DNA of 64,000 nt from NCBI GenBank assembly GCA_023957975.1, contig JAMLGM010000002.1, positions 310,001-374,000 of the forward strand. The letters run 5' to 3'. This DNA comes from Microthrixaceae bacterium (GTDB lineage Bacteria > Actinomycetota > Acidimicrobiia > Acidimicrobiales > Microtrichaceae). Below the pieces are notes generated by a model. It was not told the DNA's origin. It saw only the letters and a list, made by a program, of their open reading frames with translations, and did not search any database. A program made the translations under genes and the position numbers. This document shows positions 49,886 through 59,206 of the stretch, piece after piece; position 1 is the first letter of the stretch; each line of letters begins with the position of its first letter.

Positions 49886-50432
49886 AGTCACCGAGGTCGT
49901 CGACGACGACGCCGGAACTGCCGAAAAGCCTGAGCCGGAGCGCCTTCATGGCGCTCTCGTCACGCATGGTGGCGACGCGACCGTGTTGCATGTCACACCT
50001 GGCGAGTATCTCGCGGTGGTGAACGCGCTTCGTGCCGACGGCTACTACATGTGCATCGACGTGTGTGGCGTCGATTATCTGACCCATTGCGGTCGCTCCG
50101 CGTTGCCGGCGGAGATCGAGGCCCAGCGCTTCGAGGTGGTCGCCCAGTTCCTCCGCCACAGCGATGCGTCGAGGGCGCGGGTACGGGTGCAGGTGGACGC
50201 CGACGAGCCGACGGTTCCGACGATCACCGGCCTGTTTCCCGGCGCCGAGGGCCCCGAGCGTGAGACCTGGGACATGTTCGGCATCGTCTTCGACGGTCAC
50301 CCCGACCTCACCCGCATCCTGATGCCCGACGAGTGGACCGGTCACCCGTTGCGCAAGGACTACTCGGTGGGTCGTATCCCGGTGCAGTTCAAGGCGGCTC
50401 CGATCCGTGGCGATCGCGAGGGGGTCAAGTGA
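49878..50432 (+). CDS. nuoC: NADH-quinone oxidoreductase subunit C
   Basis: 30-kDa peripheral subunit. Seen in 184 residues: [11 protein letters not shown], a C-terminal [39 protein letters not shown], the subunit C signature. ATG at 49878 overlaps the nuoB end; a TTG at 49875 is alternative. Not fused to nuoD, unlike in E. coli. Confidence 0.95.
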   Translation: MSEVTEVVDDDAGTAEKPEPERLHGALVTHGGDATVLHVTPGEYLAVVNALRADGYYMCIDVCGVDYLTHCGRSALPAEIEAQRFEVVAQFLRHSDASRARVRVQVDADEPTVPTITGLFPGAEGPERETWDMFGIVFDGHPDLTRILMPDEWTGHPLRKDYSVGRIPVQFKAAPIRGDREGVK

Positions 50433-51721
50433 GTTCCGTGAACGCTACGACCGATATCGAACGCCTCGACGCTGCGGTGCACCGTTTGTCGACCGACACT
50501 TCGGTGCTGCGGATGTCGGCCACCGAGGCCGAGGAGCGTTCGGGCTATCAGTCCGATTCCGAGCGCATGATCATGAACATGGGGCCCCAGCACCCCTCTA
50601 CCCACGGGGTGTTGCGTTTGGTGCTGGAAATGGAGGGCGAACAGGTCCTTCGTTCGAAGCCCGTGATCGGTTATCTCCACACCGGCATGGAAAAGACCGG
50701 CGAGGAACTGACCTACGCGCAGGGTTCCACGAACGTGACCCGCATGGATTACGCCTCGCCGCTGTTCAGCGAGCTGGCGTTTTCGTTGACCACCGAGAAG
50801 CTGCTCGGCATCGAGGTACCCGAGCGTGCGCAGTGGATCCGCATGTTGATGTCGGAGGTCAACCGACTCTCGAGCCACATGTTGTTCCTCGCCACCAACG
50901 GCATGGACATCGGTGCGGTGTCGATGATGATCTACGGCTGGCGCGAGCGTGAGGAACTGTTGCGGTTCCTCGAGACCGTGACTGGTCTGCGCATGAACCA
51001 CAACTACATCCGCCCCGGCGGTGTGGCGGCGGATCTGCCCGATGGTTGGCGCGAGATGCTGGTGCCGCTGCTCGACGTGTTGCCGAGCCGCCTCGAAGAA
51101 TTCAAGATCCTCATGAACGGCCAACCGATTTGGCGGGAGCGACTTCAGGGCGTGGGCGTGCTGACCTCGGAGGAGGCGTTGGCGCTGTCGGTGACCGGCC
51201 CGATCCTTCGTTCGACGGGTTACGCCTGGGATCTTCGCCGCGATGCGCCGTACCTGCGCTACGACGAGGTGGATTTCGACGTGGTGGTCGGCGGTCATGG
51301 CGACACCTTCGACCGCTATGCGATTCGTTTGGCTGAGATCGAGGAATCCATTCGCATTCTGCGCCAGGTGATCGAAAAGATGCCCGAGGGCGATTATCGC
51401 GTTCAGGACAAGAAGGTGACCCCGCCGCCGCGGGCCCGCATCGACGAGTCGATGGAGGCGTTGATTCACCATTTCAAGCTCTACACCGAGGGTTTCAAGG
51501 TTCCCGAGGGTGAGGCCTATGTGGCGGTCGAGTCGCCGCGCGGCGAGCTTGGCTGCTACATCGTGTCGGACGGTTCGGCGAAGCCGTATCGCATGCACAT
51601 TCGCGGCCCGAGTTTTTCGAACCTTCAGTCGCTGCCCCATCTGATGCGCGACAGCTATCTGGCCGACACGGTCGCGATCGTGTCGTCGGTGGATCCGATC
51701 ATGGGAGAGGTGGACCGATGA
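50429..51721 (+). CDS. nuoD: NADH-quinone oxidoreductase subunit D
   Basis: 49-kDa subunit forming the quinone pocket. Seen in 430 residues: MGPQHPSTHGVLRLVLEMEGE, YLHTGMEKTGEEL, MNHNYIRPGGVAADLP, and C-terminal AYVAVESPRGELGCYIVSDG. GTG at 50429 overlaps the nuoC stop (GTGA). Confidence 0.96.
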   Translation: MSSVNATTDIERLDAAVHRLSTDTSVLRMSATEAEERSGYQSDSERMIMNMGPQHPSTHGVLRLVLEMEGEQVLRSKPVIGYLHTGMEKTGEELTYAQGSTNVTRMDYASPLFSELAFSLTTEKLLGIEVPERAQWIRMLMSEVNRLSSHMLFLATNGMDIGAVSMMIYGWREREELLRFLETVTGLRMNHNYIRPGGVAADLPDGWREMLVPLLDVLPSRLEEFKILMNGQPIWRERLQGVGVLTSEEALALSVTGPILRSTGYAWDLRRDAPYLRYDEVDFDVVVGGHGDTFDRYAIRLAEIEESIRILRQVIEKMPEGDYRVQDKKVTPPPRARIDESMEALIHHFKLYTEGFKVPEGEAYVAVESPRGELGCYIVSDGSAKPYRMHIRGPSFSNLQSLPHLMRDSYLADTVAIVSSVDPIMGEVDR

Positions 51722-52344
51722 GTCGCTTCACGGAGGCGAACGAACAGCTCGCTCGCGAGATCATCGCCCGCTACCCCCGAGCGAAGTCGGCGACGATTCC
51801 GCTGTGTCATCTCGCGCAGGAACAGGACGGCTATCTGGCCGACGATGCGATTTCGCACATCGCCGAGTTGGTGGGCATCACGTCGGCCGAGGTGTTGGGC
51901 ACCGCGTCGTTCTACGAGATGTTCAAGCGCAAGCCGGTCGGCAAGTATCTGGTCAACGTGTGCACGAACATCTCCTGTCAGGTGATGGGCGCCGAGGAAC
52001 TGTTGGCGCACGCCGAGGAGAAATTGGGCGTCCCCGCCGGGGGCACCACCGACGACGGCATGTTCACGCTGGAAGACGTCGAGTGCATCGCGGCGTGCAC
52101 CGAGGCCCCGGCGTGCCTGGTGAACTACCGGTTCCAGCATCGGGTCACCAACGAGTCCTTCGACACGCTGATCGACGACATCCGCGCCGGCAAGGCGACC
52201 GAGATTCCGTTGCACGGCACGTTGGCGAAGGCTCGCCAGCACATCGACCCGTCGCAGGTGGCCAACATCGCCCCGCCCGAACAGCAGGTGGAGCCGGCGT
52301 GGTTCGCGGCCCGCAATGCGACCGGCGAAGGAGACGCATCATGA
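51718..52344 (+). CDS. nuoE: NADH-quinone oxidoreductase subunit E
   Basis: 24-kDa [2Fe-2S] subunit of the NADH dehydrogenase module. Seen in 208 residues: ATIPLCHLAQEQDGYL, VNVCTNISCQVMGAEEL, and VECIAACTEAPACLVN, with four cluster Cys in C-x4-C and C-x3-C pairs. ATG overlaps the nuoD stop. Confidence 0.95.
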   Translation: MSRFTEANEQLAREIIARYPRAKSATIPLCHLAQEQDGYLADDAISHIAELVGITSAEVLGTASFYEMFKRKPVGKYLVNVCTNISCQVMGAEELLAHAEEKLGVPAGGTTDDGMFTLEDVECIAACTEAPACLVNYRFQHRVTNESFDTLIDDIRAGKATEIPLHGTLAKARQHIDPSQVANIAPPEQQVEPAWFAARNATGEGDAS

Positions 52345-53723
52345 GCGACGGCAACGTCCCCCAGGTCGTGTCCTCCCGTTGGGATGTGCTCGACGCCCAC
52401 ACGCTCGAGGGCTACAAGCGCTCCGGCAGCTATGAGGGCTACAGCGGTATCGCCAAGGCGTTGACCCGACGGCCATCGGAGGTCCTCGAAGAGGTCCGCG
52501 ACGCGACGGTGCTGGGTCGCGGCGGCGCCGGTTTCCCCGCGGGAACCAAGTGGGGGTTCACCCCTGCGGGTGTGTGGCCTCGCTACATCGTGGTGAACGG
52601 CGACGAGTCCGAGCCGGGCACCTACAAGGACCGCGTGCTCATGGAGCGCGACCCGCATCAGCTCATCGAAGGCTGCCTGATCGCGGCCTACGCGATCGGC
52701 GCGGCGCAGGTGTTCTTGTATGTCCGCGGCGAGATGGCCCATGCCCAGGAACGGGTGGCGGCCGCGCTGAACGAGGCGTACGCGGCGGGCCTGGTCGGCA
52801 AGAACATCATGGGCACCGACTTCAGCGTCGACATCGTGTTGCACTGGGGTGCGGGGGCCTACATCGTCGGCGAGGAGACGGCGCTCATCGAGTCGCTCGA
52901 GGGCAACCGCGGCATGCCGCGCCTCAAGCCTCCGTATTTCCCGGCGGCCAAGGGCCTCTACATGAAGCCGACGATCGTCAACAACGTCGAGACGCTGTCG
53001 AATCTGCCGTGGCTGATGAACCACGGCGCCGAGGTCTACAAGCAGACCGGTTCGGAGTCGTCGCCCGGTACCCGCCTCGTCGCGGTGTCGGGTCACGTGA
53101 ACAACCCCGGCGTGTGGGAGGTGCCTCAGGGCACGACGACGTTTCGCGAGCTGTTCTATTCCGAGCAGTACGGAAACGGCATCCGCAACGACAACGCGCT
53201 CAAGGCGTTCATCCCCGGAGGCGCATCGGCCCCGTGGTTCTTCCCGGAGGACCTCGACCTTCCGCTCGAGGGCCGCACGATCGGCGCGGCCGGCTCCATG
53301 GCCGGTTCGGGCGCGATCGTGGTGATGGATGAGACGGTCGACGCGGTGAAGGCCTGCCTGCGCATCGTGCGGTTCTACGCCCGCGAGTCGTGCGGCAAGT
53401 GCTCGCCGTGTCGTGAGGGCACGGCCTGGGAGGAGAAGATCCTCCAGCGCATCGTCGACGGCTACGGCCGTCCGAGCGATATCGACCTGCTGTTGGACGT
53501 CGCCGACAACATTTCGCCCGGGCCCTATCCGGTGGCCGCGGATCCGAATCAGGGCCTCGAGGCGGTCCCGTATCCGCCCAAGCAAACCACCATCTGCCCG
53601 CTCGGTCCGTCGTCGGTCGCGCCGATCACGTCCGCGCTGCGCCGGTTCCGTCACGAGTTCGAGGCGAAGATCACCAGGCGTGAGCCGATTCCGGTGAGCG
53701 CCGCGGGAGGCCACGATGCCTGA
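52341..53723 (+). CDS. nuoF: NADH-quinone oxidoreductase subunit F
   Basis: 51-kDa NADH- and FMN-binding subunit with one [4Fe-4S] cluster. Seen in 460 residues: GRGGAGFPAGTKWGF (NADH/FMN loop), VVNGDESEPGTYKDR, GAGAYIVGEETALIESLEG, and ESCGKCSPCREGT with the cluster Cys plus a later Cys. ATG overlaps the nuoE stop. Confidence 0.96.
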   Translation: MSDGNVPQVVSSRWDVLDAHTLEGYKRSGSYEGYSGIAKALTRRPSEVLEEVRDATVLGRGGAGFPAGTKWGFTPAGVWPRYIVVNGDESEPGTYKDRVLMERDPHQLIEGCLIAAYAIGAAQVFLYVRGEMAHAQERVAAALNEAYAAGLVGKNIMGTDFSVDIVLHWGAGAYIVGEETALIESLEGNRGMPRLKPPYFPAAKGLYMKPTIVNNVETLSNLPWLMNHGAEVYKQTGSESSPGTRLVAVSGHVNNPGVWEVPQGTTTFRELFYSEQYGNGIRNDNALKAFIPGGASAPWFFPEDLDLPLEGRTIGAAGSMAGSGAIVVMDETVDAVKACLRIVRFYARESCGKCSPCREGTAWEEKILQRIVDGYGRPSDIDLLLDVADNISPGPYPVAADPNQGLEAVPYPPKQTTICPLGPSSVAPITSALRRFRHEFEAKITRREPIPVSAAGGHDA

Positions 53724-56382
53724 GGCACCGACGCCCATCACCATCGACCAGCCGGTCACCATCACGATCAACGGCGACGCGGTGATCGCGCAGAAGGGCG
53801 ATCTGCTGATCGACGCCGCCGAGCGTGCCGGTCATTACATCCCCCGGTTCTGCTACCACAGCCGCATGAACCCGGTGGGCATGTGCCGCATGTGCCTCGT
53901 CGAGGTCGACACCGGTCGCGGACCCGCGTTGCAGCCGGCGTGCATGTTGGAGTGCGGCGACGGCATGGTCGTCGATTCGCAGAACGACCGGGTGCGCAAG
54001 GCCCAGGACGGGGTGCTCGAGTTCCTGCTCATCAACCACCCGCTCGATTGCCCGGTGTGCGACAAGGGCGGCGAGTGCCCGCTTCAGGACACCACGATGG
54101 CCTACGGTCCGGGCGAAAGCCGGTTCGTGGAGGAAAAGCGCCACCACCGCAAGCCGATCGCCATCTCCGAGACGGTGAACCTCGACCGTGAGCGTTGCAT
54201 CCTGTGCGATCGCTGCACCCGGTTCGCCGACGAGGTGGTTGGCGATCCGCTCATCCACTTCATGGACCGTGGCTCGGCGACCCAGGTCAACACCTTCCCC
54301 GGCGAGCCGTTCACCTCGTATTTCAGCGGCAACGTCGTGCAACTGTGCCCGGTCGGTGCGTTGACGGCGACTCCGTACCGCTTCAAGGCCCGCCCGTGGG
54401 ATTTGAGCGAGGCGACCTCCACCTGCACCGGCTGTTCGGTGGGATGTCGCATCACGGCGCAGTCGAGTCGCGACCAACTCGTGCGTTTCAACGGCGTGGA
54501 TGCCGATGCGGTGAACTGGGGTTGGTTGTGCGACAAGGGCCGCTACTCCTATGAGGCGGTCAACGACGAGGGCCGCTTGACGGCACCGTTGGTTCGCGAT
54601 GCCGATGCGCTGGTCCCGGCCCGCTGGAACGACGCCCTCGCCACCGCGGCGCGGCTCATCAGCGACGGCCTCGGCCGTTCGGGCCCGAGCGGCCTGGCGG
54701 TGCTCGGCGGCGCCCGGTTGTCGAACGAGTCGGCCTATGCGTGGTCGAAGCTCGTCAAGGGTGTGATCGGGTCGGACAACTTGGACGCCCAACTCGGTGA
54801 CGGGTTGCCGGTCGACGCGGTCCTCGGCCTGCCGAAGGCCACGATCGACGACGCCTGTCGCCCGGGTTCCACGGTCATCCTGTTGGGTCCCGACCCGAAG
54901 GAGGCGTTGGGAGCCCTGTTCATCCGCCTGAAGCACGCGATCGTCGAGGACGGCGCCAAGCTGATCGAGGTCACCCCGCAGCGCACCGGGTTGTCGCGTT
55001 ACGCGGCCTCGACGCTGGTGTATCGCCCGGGCGAGGCGGCTGCGGTGATCGCGGCGTTGCTCGACGGAGCGAACGGCGACGTGTCGGGGGTGCCCGCCGA
55101 TCAACTCAACGCCGCGAAGGCGCTGATCGATGCGGCGAACGGCCCGGTCACGGTGTTGCTGGGTCGAGCGAACGTGGCGGAGTCGGGTGCGACGATCGTC
55201 GACGCTGCGGCGCTGCTGAACGATCGCCTCGACGGGGTGCGGTTCTTGTCGACGCTGCGGCGCGCCAATGTTCACGGAGCGCTCGACATGGGCCTGGCCC
55301 CCGGTTTGTTGCCGGGCCGGGTTCGCCGTGGGGACGGCGCCGCCTGGTTCTCTCAGGCGTGGCCGACGGTTCCCGACGCCGACGGGCTCGACGCCATCGG
55401 CATCTTGCAGGCCGCCGCTGACGGCAAGATCGACACCCTCGTGTTGTTGGGCGCCGACCCGCTGAGCGACGTTCCCGATCGACGGTTGGCCGAGCGGGCG
55501 CTGACCGGCGCCCGGGCGGTGATCGCCCTCGACACGTTCCTCAACGAGAGTTCGCGCCGGGCCGACGTCGTGTTGGCGGCGACCGCCGCACACGAGTCCG
55601 CCGGCACCCACACCAACCTGGAGGGCCGGGTGAGCCTGGTCGCCCACAAGGTGACCGCGGTGGCAACGACGCGCACCGACTGGTCGATCGCCGCCGAGTT
55701 GGCCGATCGCCTGGGCCACGACCTGGGCCTCGAGTCGGCCGAGGAGATCTGGGCCGAGATCGAAGAGCTGTCGGGCATTCACAACGGCATCACCTTGGAG
55801 TTGTTGGCGCAGAACTCGGTCGAGGGCGTGGTCGCGCCGTTGCCGGCTCCAGAGCCGATCGCCACCGAGGACGCCGAAGGAACCGAGGCCGAAGGAACCG
55901 ACACCGACGGTGCCGATACCGACGGTGTCGATACCGACGGTGTCGATACCGACGAGGCCGACGGCGCCGACGCAGCCGTCGACGAGGGCCCCGAGCTGAT
56001 CGCCGCCCCCGAACCGCTCGAGTTCCGGACCCCGGAACCCACGGCGGTGCCCCCGCTCGATTCCTACTCGTTGCGCATTGCTGCGGGCCGCACGATGTAC
56101 GACGCCGGCACGACCCTCGCCCACTCGCGTAGCTCGGCCAACCTCGCTCCGGTCGCCGCACTGCGGTTGCACCCCCACGACTTCGACCGGGTCGGGGTCG
56201 CTTCGGGTGAGCGGGTGCGGGTGAGCGCCAACAACCGCACGCTCGTGGTGGAGGCCGTCGCGGACGCGACCGTGGCCCAGGGCACCGCCGCCCTTGCGGT
56301 GAACGCCCCGAACGTCAACGTGAACGACCTGATCGAGGCCGGCGCCCCGATCACCGAGATCCGTCTGGAGGCGGCGCGATGA
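53716..56382 (+). CDS. nuoG: NADH-quinone oxidoreductase subunit G
   Basis: Largest peripheral subunit, with [2Fe-2S] and several [4Fe-4S] clusters and a molybdopterin-oxidoreductase-like domain. Seen in 888 residues: FCYHSRMNPVGMCRMC and the later Cys of N1b, HPLDCPVCDKGGECPLQD, RCILCDRCTRFADEV, and a CTGCSVGCR cluster motif, then a long MopB-like region. Near residues 720-760 is an acidic repeat insertion (Asp/Thr/Gly/Val), encoded by 15-bp tandem units. ATG overlaps the nuoF stop by 8 bp. Confidence 0.95.
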   Translation: MPEAPTPITIDQPVTITINGDAVIAQKGDLLIDAAERAGHYIPRFCYHSRMNPVGMCRMCLVEVDTGRGPALQPACMLECGDGMVVDSQNDRVRKAQDGVLEFLLINHPLDCPVCDKGGECPLQDTTMAYGPGESRFVEEKRHHRKPIAISETVNLDRERCILCDRCTRFADEVVGDPLIHFMDRGSATQVNTFPGEPFTSYFSGNVVQLCPVGALTATPYRFKARPWDLSEATSTCTGCSVGCRITAQSSRDQLVRFNGVDADAVNWGWLCDKGRYSYEAVNDEGRLTAPLVRDADALVPARWNDALATAARLISDGLGRSGPSGLAVLGGARLSNESAYAWSKLVKGVIGSDNLDAQLGDGLPVDAVLGLPKATIDDACRPGSTVILLGPDPKEALGALFIRLKHAIVEDGAKLIEVTPQRTGLSRYAASTLVYRPGEAAAVIAALLDGANGDVSGVPADQLNAAKALIDAANGPVTVLLGRANVAESGATIVDAAALLNDRLDGVRFLSTLRRANVHGALDMGLAPGLLPGRVRRGDGAAWFSQAWPTVPDADGLDAIGILQAAADGKIDTLVLLGADPLSDVPDRRLAERALTGARAVIALDTFLNESSRRADVVLAATAAHESAGTHTNLEGRVSLVAHKVTAVATTRTDWSIAAELADRLGHDLGLESAEEIWAEIEELSGIHNGITLELLAQNSVEGVVAPLPAPEPIATEDAEGTEAEGTDTDGADTDGVDTDGVDTDEADGADAAVDEGPELIAAPEPLEFRTPEPTAVPPLDSYSLRIAAGRTMYDAGTTLAHSRSSANLAPVAALRLHPHDFDRVGVASGERVRVSANNRTLVVEAVADATVAQGTAALAVNAPNVNVNDLIEAGAPITEIRLEAAR
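55873..55950 (+). repeat. 15-bp in-frame tandem repeats inside nuoG
   Basis: Two GCCGAAGGAACCGA units followed by three GACGGTG(C/T)CGATACC units. They encode an acidic, low-complexity insertion. Confidence 0.88.
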
Positions 56383-57578
56383 TCGCTCTCGATCCGCTCC
56401 TCAACAACCTCGATCTCACCGGTGTGCTCGTCATGTTGGCGAAGGTGCTCGTCGCCTTCGGCATTTTGATGACGTCGGTGATCCTCATGATCTGGTTCGA
56501 ACGCAAGTTGCACGCCGACTTCTCGAACCGCCTCGGTCCGCGTTGGGCCGGCCCGTTCGGTGTCCTGCAGACGCTGGCCGACGGCATGAAGATCATGTTT
56601 AAGAGCGACCTGATCCCCGATCAGGCCGATCGGGCGGTGTTCAAGTACGCGCCGCTGCTGTCGTTGGTGCCGGCGTTCATCGTGTTCTCGGTGATTCCGA
56701 TCGGTGGCAACTTCAACGGCGACAAGGCCGGCATGGTCGAAATCGCCGGTCGTCAAACGATGATGCAGGTGGCCGACCCGCACATGGGTGTGCTCGTGAT
56801 CCTGGCGGCGAGTTCCCTGGCCATCTACGGCATCATGTTGGCCGGCTGGTCGTCGGGGTCGAAGTATCCGCTGCTCGGCTCGGTTCGTGCCTCGGCGCAG
56901 ATGGTGTCGTATGAGGCGGCGCTCGGGCTGTCGGTGCTGGCGGTGTTGTTGAACTCCGAGTCGCTGTCGACCAATGCGATCGTCAACAGCCAGTCGACGT
57001 GGGGTTGGAACGCTTGGGCGACCGGGGTCATCCCGTTCGTCATCTTCGTGATCGCGGCGACCGCCGAGATGAACCGACCCCCGTTCGACCTCGTCGAGGC
57101 GGAACAGGAACTTGTCGGCGGGTTCCACACCGAATACGCCGGATTCCGTTTCGCCATCTTCTATCTGGCCGAGTTCATGAACGTGGTGACGATGTCGACG
57201 ATCATCGTCACGTTGTTCCTCGGCGGCCCGTCGGGCCCGGACTTCGGGGTCACCGGCTGGGTGTCGGACTACGTGTTCCCGGTGATCTGGTTCTTGCTCA
57301 AGACGCTGTTCATGTTGGTGGTCTTCGTGCAGTTCCGCACGACGCTGCCCCGCCTGCGTTATGACCAGCTCATGGATCTCGGTTGGAAGATCATGATCCC
57401 GCTCGCGCTCGGATGGTTCCTGTTGCTCGCCGGGCTCAAGGTCGCCCAGGACGAGGGTTGGAACCAGTTCGTCGTCGGCCTCGTGTCGGTGTTGGTGATC
57501 TTCGTTGGGGCGGCGCTGTTGTCGGTGGCGGTGCGAACGGCTCGCTACCGTCGCGAGGTCGAAAAGGTTGGTGCGTGA
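56379..57578 (+). CDS. nuoH: NADH-quinone oxidoreductase subunit H
   Basis: Membrane subunit joining the quinone pocket to the proton pumps. Seen in 399 residues: ERKLHADFSNRLGPRWAGPFGVLQTLADGMKI, EMNRPPFDLVEAEQELVGGFHTEYAG (charged quinone-side loop), and eight or so helices. ATG overlaps the nuoG stop (ATGA). Confidence 0.96.
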   Translation: MIALDPLLNNLDLTGVLVMLAKVLVAFGILMTSVILMIWFERKLHADFSNRLGPRWAGPFGVLQTLADGMKIMFKSDLIPDQADRAVFKYAPLLSLVPAFIVFSVIPIGGNFNGDKAGMVEIAGRQTMMQVADPHMGVLVILAASSLAIYGIMLAGWSSGSKYPLLGSVRASAQMVSYEAALGLSVLAVLLNSESLSTNAIVNSQSTWGWNAWATGVIPFVIFVIAATAEMNRPPFDLVEAEQELVGGFHTEYAGFRFAIFYLAEFMNVVTMSTIIVTLFLGGPSGPDFGVTGWVSDYVFPVIWFLLKTLFMLVVFVQFRTTLPRLRYDQLMDLGWKIMIPLALGWFLLLAGLKVAQDEGWNQFVVGLVSVLVIFVGAALLSVAVRTARYRREVEKVGA

Positions 57579-58276
57579 TGGGTGTGCTCGGTGGCTTCGC
57601 GGTCACGTTGAAGAAGATGTTCAAGCACACCGACACCGGTCGTGTGCTCACCCTCGAATACGAGGGCGGTCGCGGCGGAGCCAAGGACCAAAAGCGCGAC
57701 AAGCCCGAGCGTCTGCACGGTCGTCACGTCCTCAACCGCTATGAGGACGGGATGGAGAAGTGCATCGGTTGCGAGCTGTGCGCCGGTGTGTGCCCCGCCA
57801 AGTGCATCTATGTGCGCGGCGCCGACAACGATCCGGAGAATCCGACGTCTCCGGGCGAGCGCTTCGGGTTCGTCTACGAGATCAACTACCTGCGCTGCAT
57901 CCATTGCGACATGTGCGTCGAGGCGTGCCCGACCGAGGCGATCACCGAGTCGAAGCTGTTCGAGTTCAGCTTCACCAGCCGCGAGGACGCGATCTACACC
58001 AAGGAAGAACTGCTCGTCGGCGACGACGGCAAACCCAAGCAGCTTCCGTGGGAAGACTGGCGCGAGGGTGACGACGTGAACACCTCGGCGTGGATGCGGG
58101 CCACCTCGCCCGGCGGCGACGCCCGTTTCGAGAACATGGTGGCCTGGTCGGGTGAACTCGGCTACGGCGTGCGCGCCCCCGAGGGTGGCCAGCCGCTCGA
58201 GCGCGAGCAGGCCGCTCAGGCGGCCGCCGCGGCACACGACGACCACCACGACGACCACGGGGGAGGTCACCACTGA
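57578..58276 (+). CDS. nuoI: NADH-quinone oxidoreductase subunit I
   Basis: 23-kDa subunit with clusters N6a and N6b. Seen in 232 residues: CIGCELCAGVCPAKCIYV and CIHCDMCVEACPTEAIT, both C-x2-C-x2-C-x3-C. The C-terminus is a His/Asp-rich tail (HDDHHDDHGGGHH) not present in typical NuoI. ATG overlaps the nuoH stop by one base. Confidence 0.94.
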   Translation: MGVLGGFAVTLKKMFKHTDTGRVLTLEYEGGRGGAKDQKRDKPERLHGRHVLNRYEDGMEKCIGCELCAGVCPAKCIYVRGADNDPENPTSPGERFGFVYEINYLRCIHCDMCVEACPTEAITESKLFEFSFTSREDAIYTKEELLVGDDGKPKQLPWEDWREGDDVNTSAWMRATSPGGDARFENMVAWSGELGYGVRAPEGGQPLEREQAAQAAAAAHDDHHDDHGGGHH

Positions 58277-58902
58277 TGCTCGCCGTTCAAGCGGGGCAAC
58301 TCATCACCTTCGTCATCGCCTCGATGATCACCATCGGCGGGGCGGTCGGGGTGATCGCCTTCCGCAATCCCGTCCACAACGCGCTGTCGCTCATCGCGAC
58401 GCTGTTCGGCATGGCCGTGTTGTACGCGGCCCAGGGTGCCTATTTCGTCGCCGCGATCCAGGTGATCGTGTACGCCGGTGCGATCGTGGTGTTGTTCGTG
58501 TTCGTGATCATGTTGCTCGGGGTCGACCGGATTCAGAGCTACGCCAAGGAGCGGACGCCTCGCACGCTGCTCATCGGCGGATCCCTCGGCGCGGGTGTGG
58601 CCGTGATGGTGCTGATCGCCATCCTCGGCGGAATCCCGAAACCGACCGGGGCGGAATCGGTTCAGGGGGCGCTCGGTGCTACCGACGTCAACGCCATCGG
58701 CGAGGCGATGTTCAGCACCTACATCTTCGCGTTTGAGATCACCTCGTTGCTGTTGGTGGTCGCGATCGTGGGAGCGGTGGTGTTGGCCCGCAAGCCGAAG
58801 GGGGAGCCGATCGATCTCGACGAGTTCCCCAAGCCGGAGATCGACCTCAGCGACGCCGACGAACAGGACGCGCTCGACGCCGAGATCGGGGCCCAGCAGT
58901 GA
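58276..58902 (+). CDS. nuoJ: NADH-quinone oxidoreductase subunit J
   Basis: Membrane subunit, 208 residues, five helices. Seen: FRNPVHNALSLIATLFGMAVLYAAQGAYFVAAIQVIVYAGAIVVLFVFVIMLLGVD, the family core with the pi-bulge helix. A 60-residue acidic C-terminal tail follows the last helix. ATG overlaps the nuoI stop. Confidence 0.95.
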   Translation: MLAVQAGQLITFVIASMITIGGAVGVIAFRNPVHNALSLIATLFGMAVLYAAQGAYFVAAIQVIVYAGAIVVLFVFVIMLLGVDRIQSYAKERTPRTLLIGGSLGAGVAVMVLIAILGGIPKPTGAESVQGALGATDVNAIGEAMFSTYIFAFEITSLLLVVAIVGAVVLARKPKGEPIDLDEFPKPEIDLSDADEQDALDAEIGAQQ

Positions 58903-59201
58903 TTGGTAGCAACGCATATCTGATGTTGTCGGCGGTGCTGTTCGCGATCGGTGTCGCGGGCCTGCTCATCCGACGCAACCCGCTCGTGATGTTCATGTGC
59001 ATCGAGTTGATGCTCAACGCGGTGAACCTGAGCTTTGTGGCCTTCGGCAATTCGCTGAACGATATCGGCGGCCAGGTCATCGTCTTTTTCGTACTCGTCG
59101 TCGCTGCGGCGGAGGTCACGGTCGGCCTCGGTCTGATCGTGGCGATCATGCGCCGCAACACCGGTGCCGACGCCGATGAACTCTCGTTGATGAAGGGCTG
59201 A
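58899..59201 (+). CDS. nuoK: NADH-quinone oxidoreductase subunit K
   Basis: Small three-helix proton-channel subunit (100 residues). Seen: LIRRNPLVMFMCIELMLNAVNLSFVAF with the conserved Glu in helix 2, and VFFVLVVAAAEVTVGLGLIVAIMRR with the second Glu. GTG overlaps the nuoJ stop (GTGA). Confidence 0.96.
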   Translation: MIGSNAYLMLSAVLFAIGVAGLLIRRNPLVMFMCIELMLNAVNLSFVAFGNSLNDIGGQVIVFFVLVVAAAEVTVGLGLIVAIMRRNTGADADELSLMKG

Positions 59202-59206
59202 CGGGC

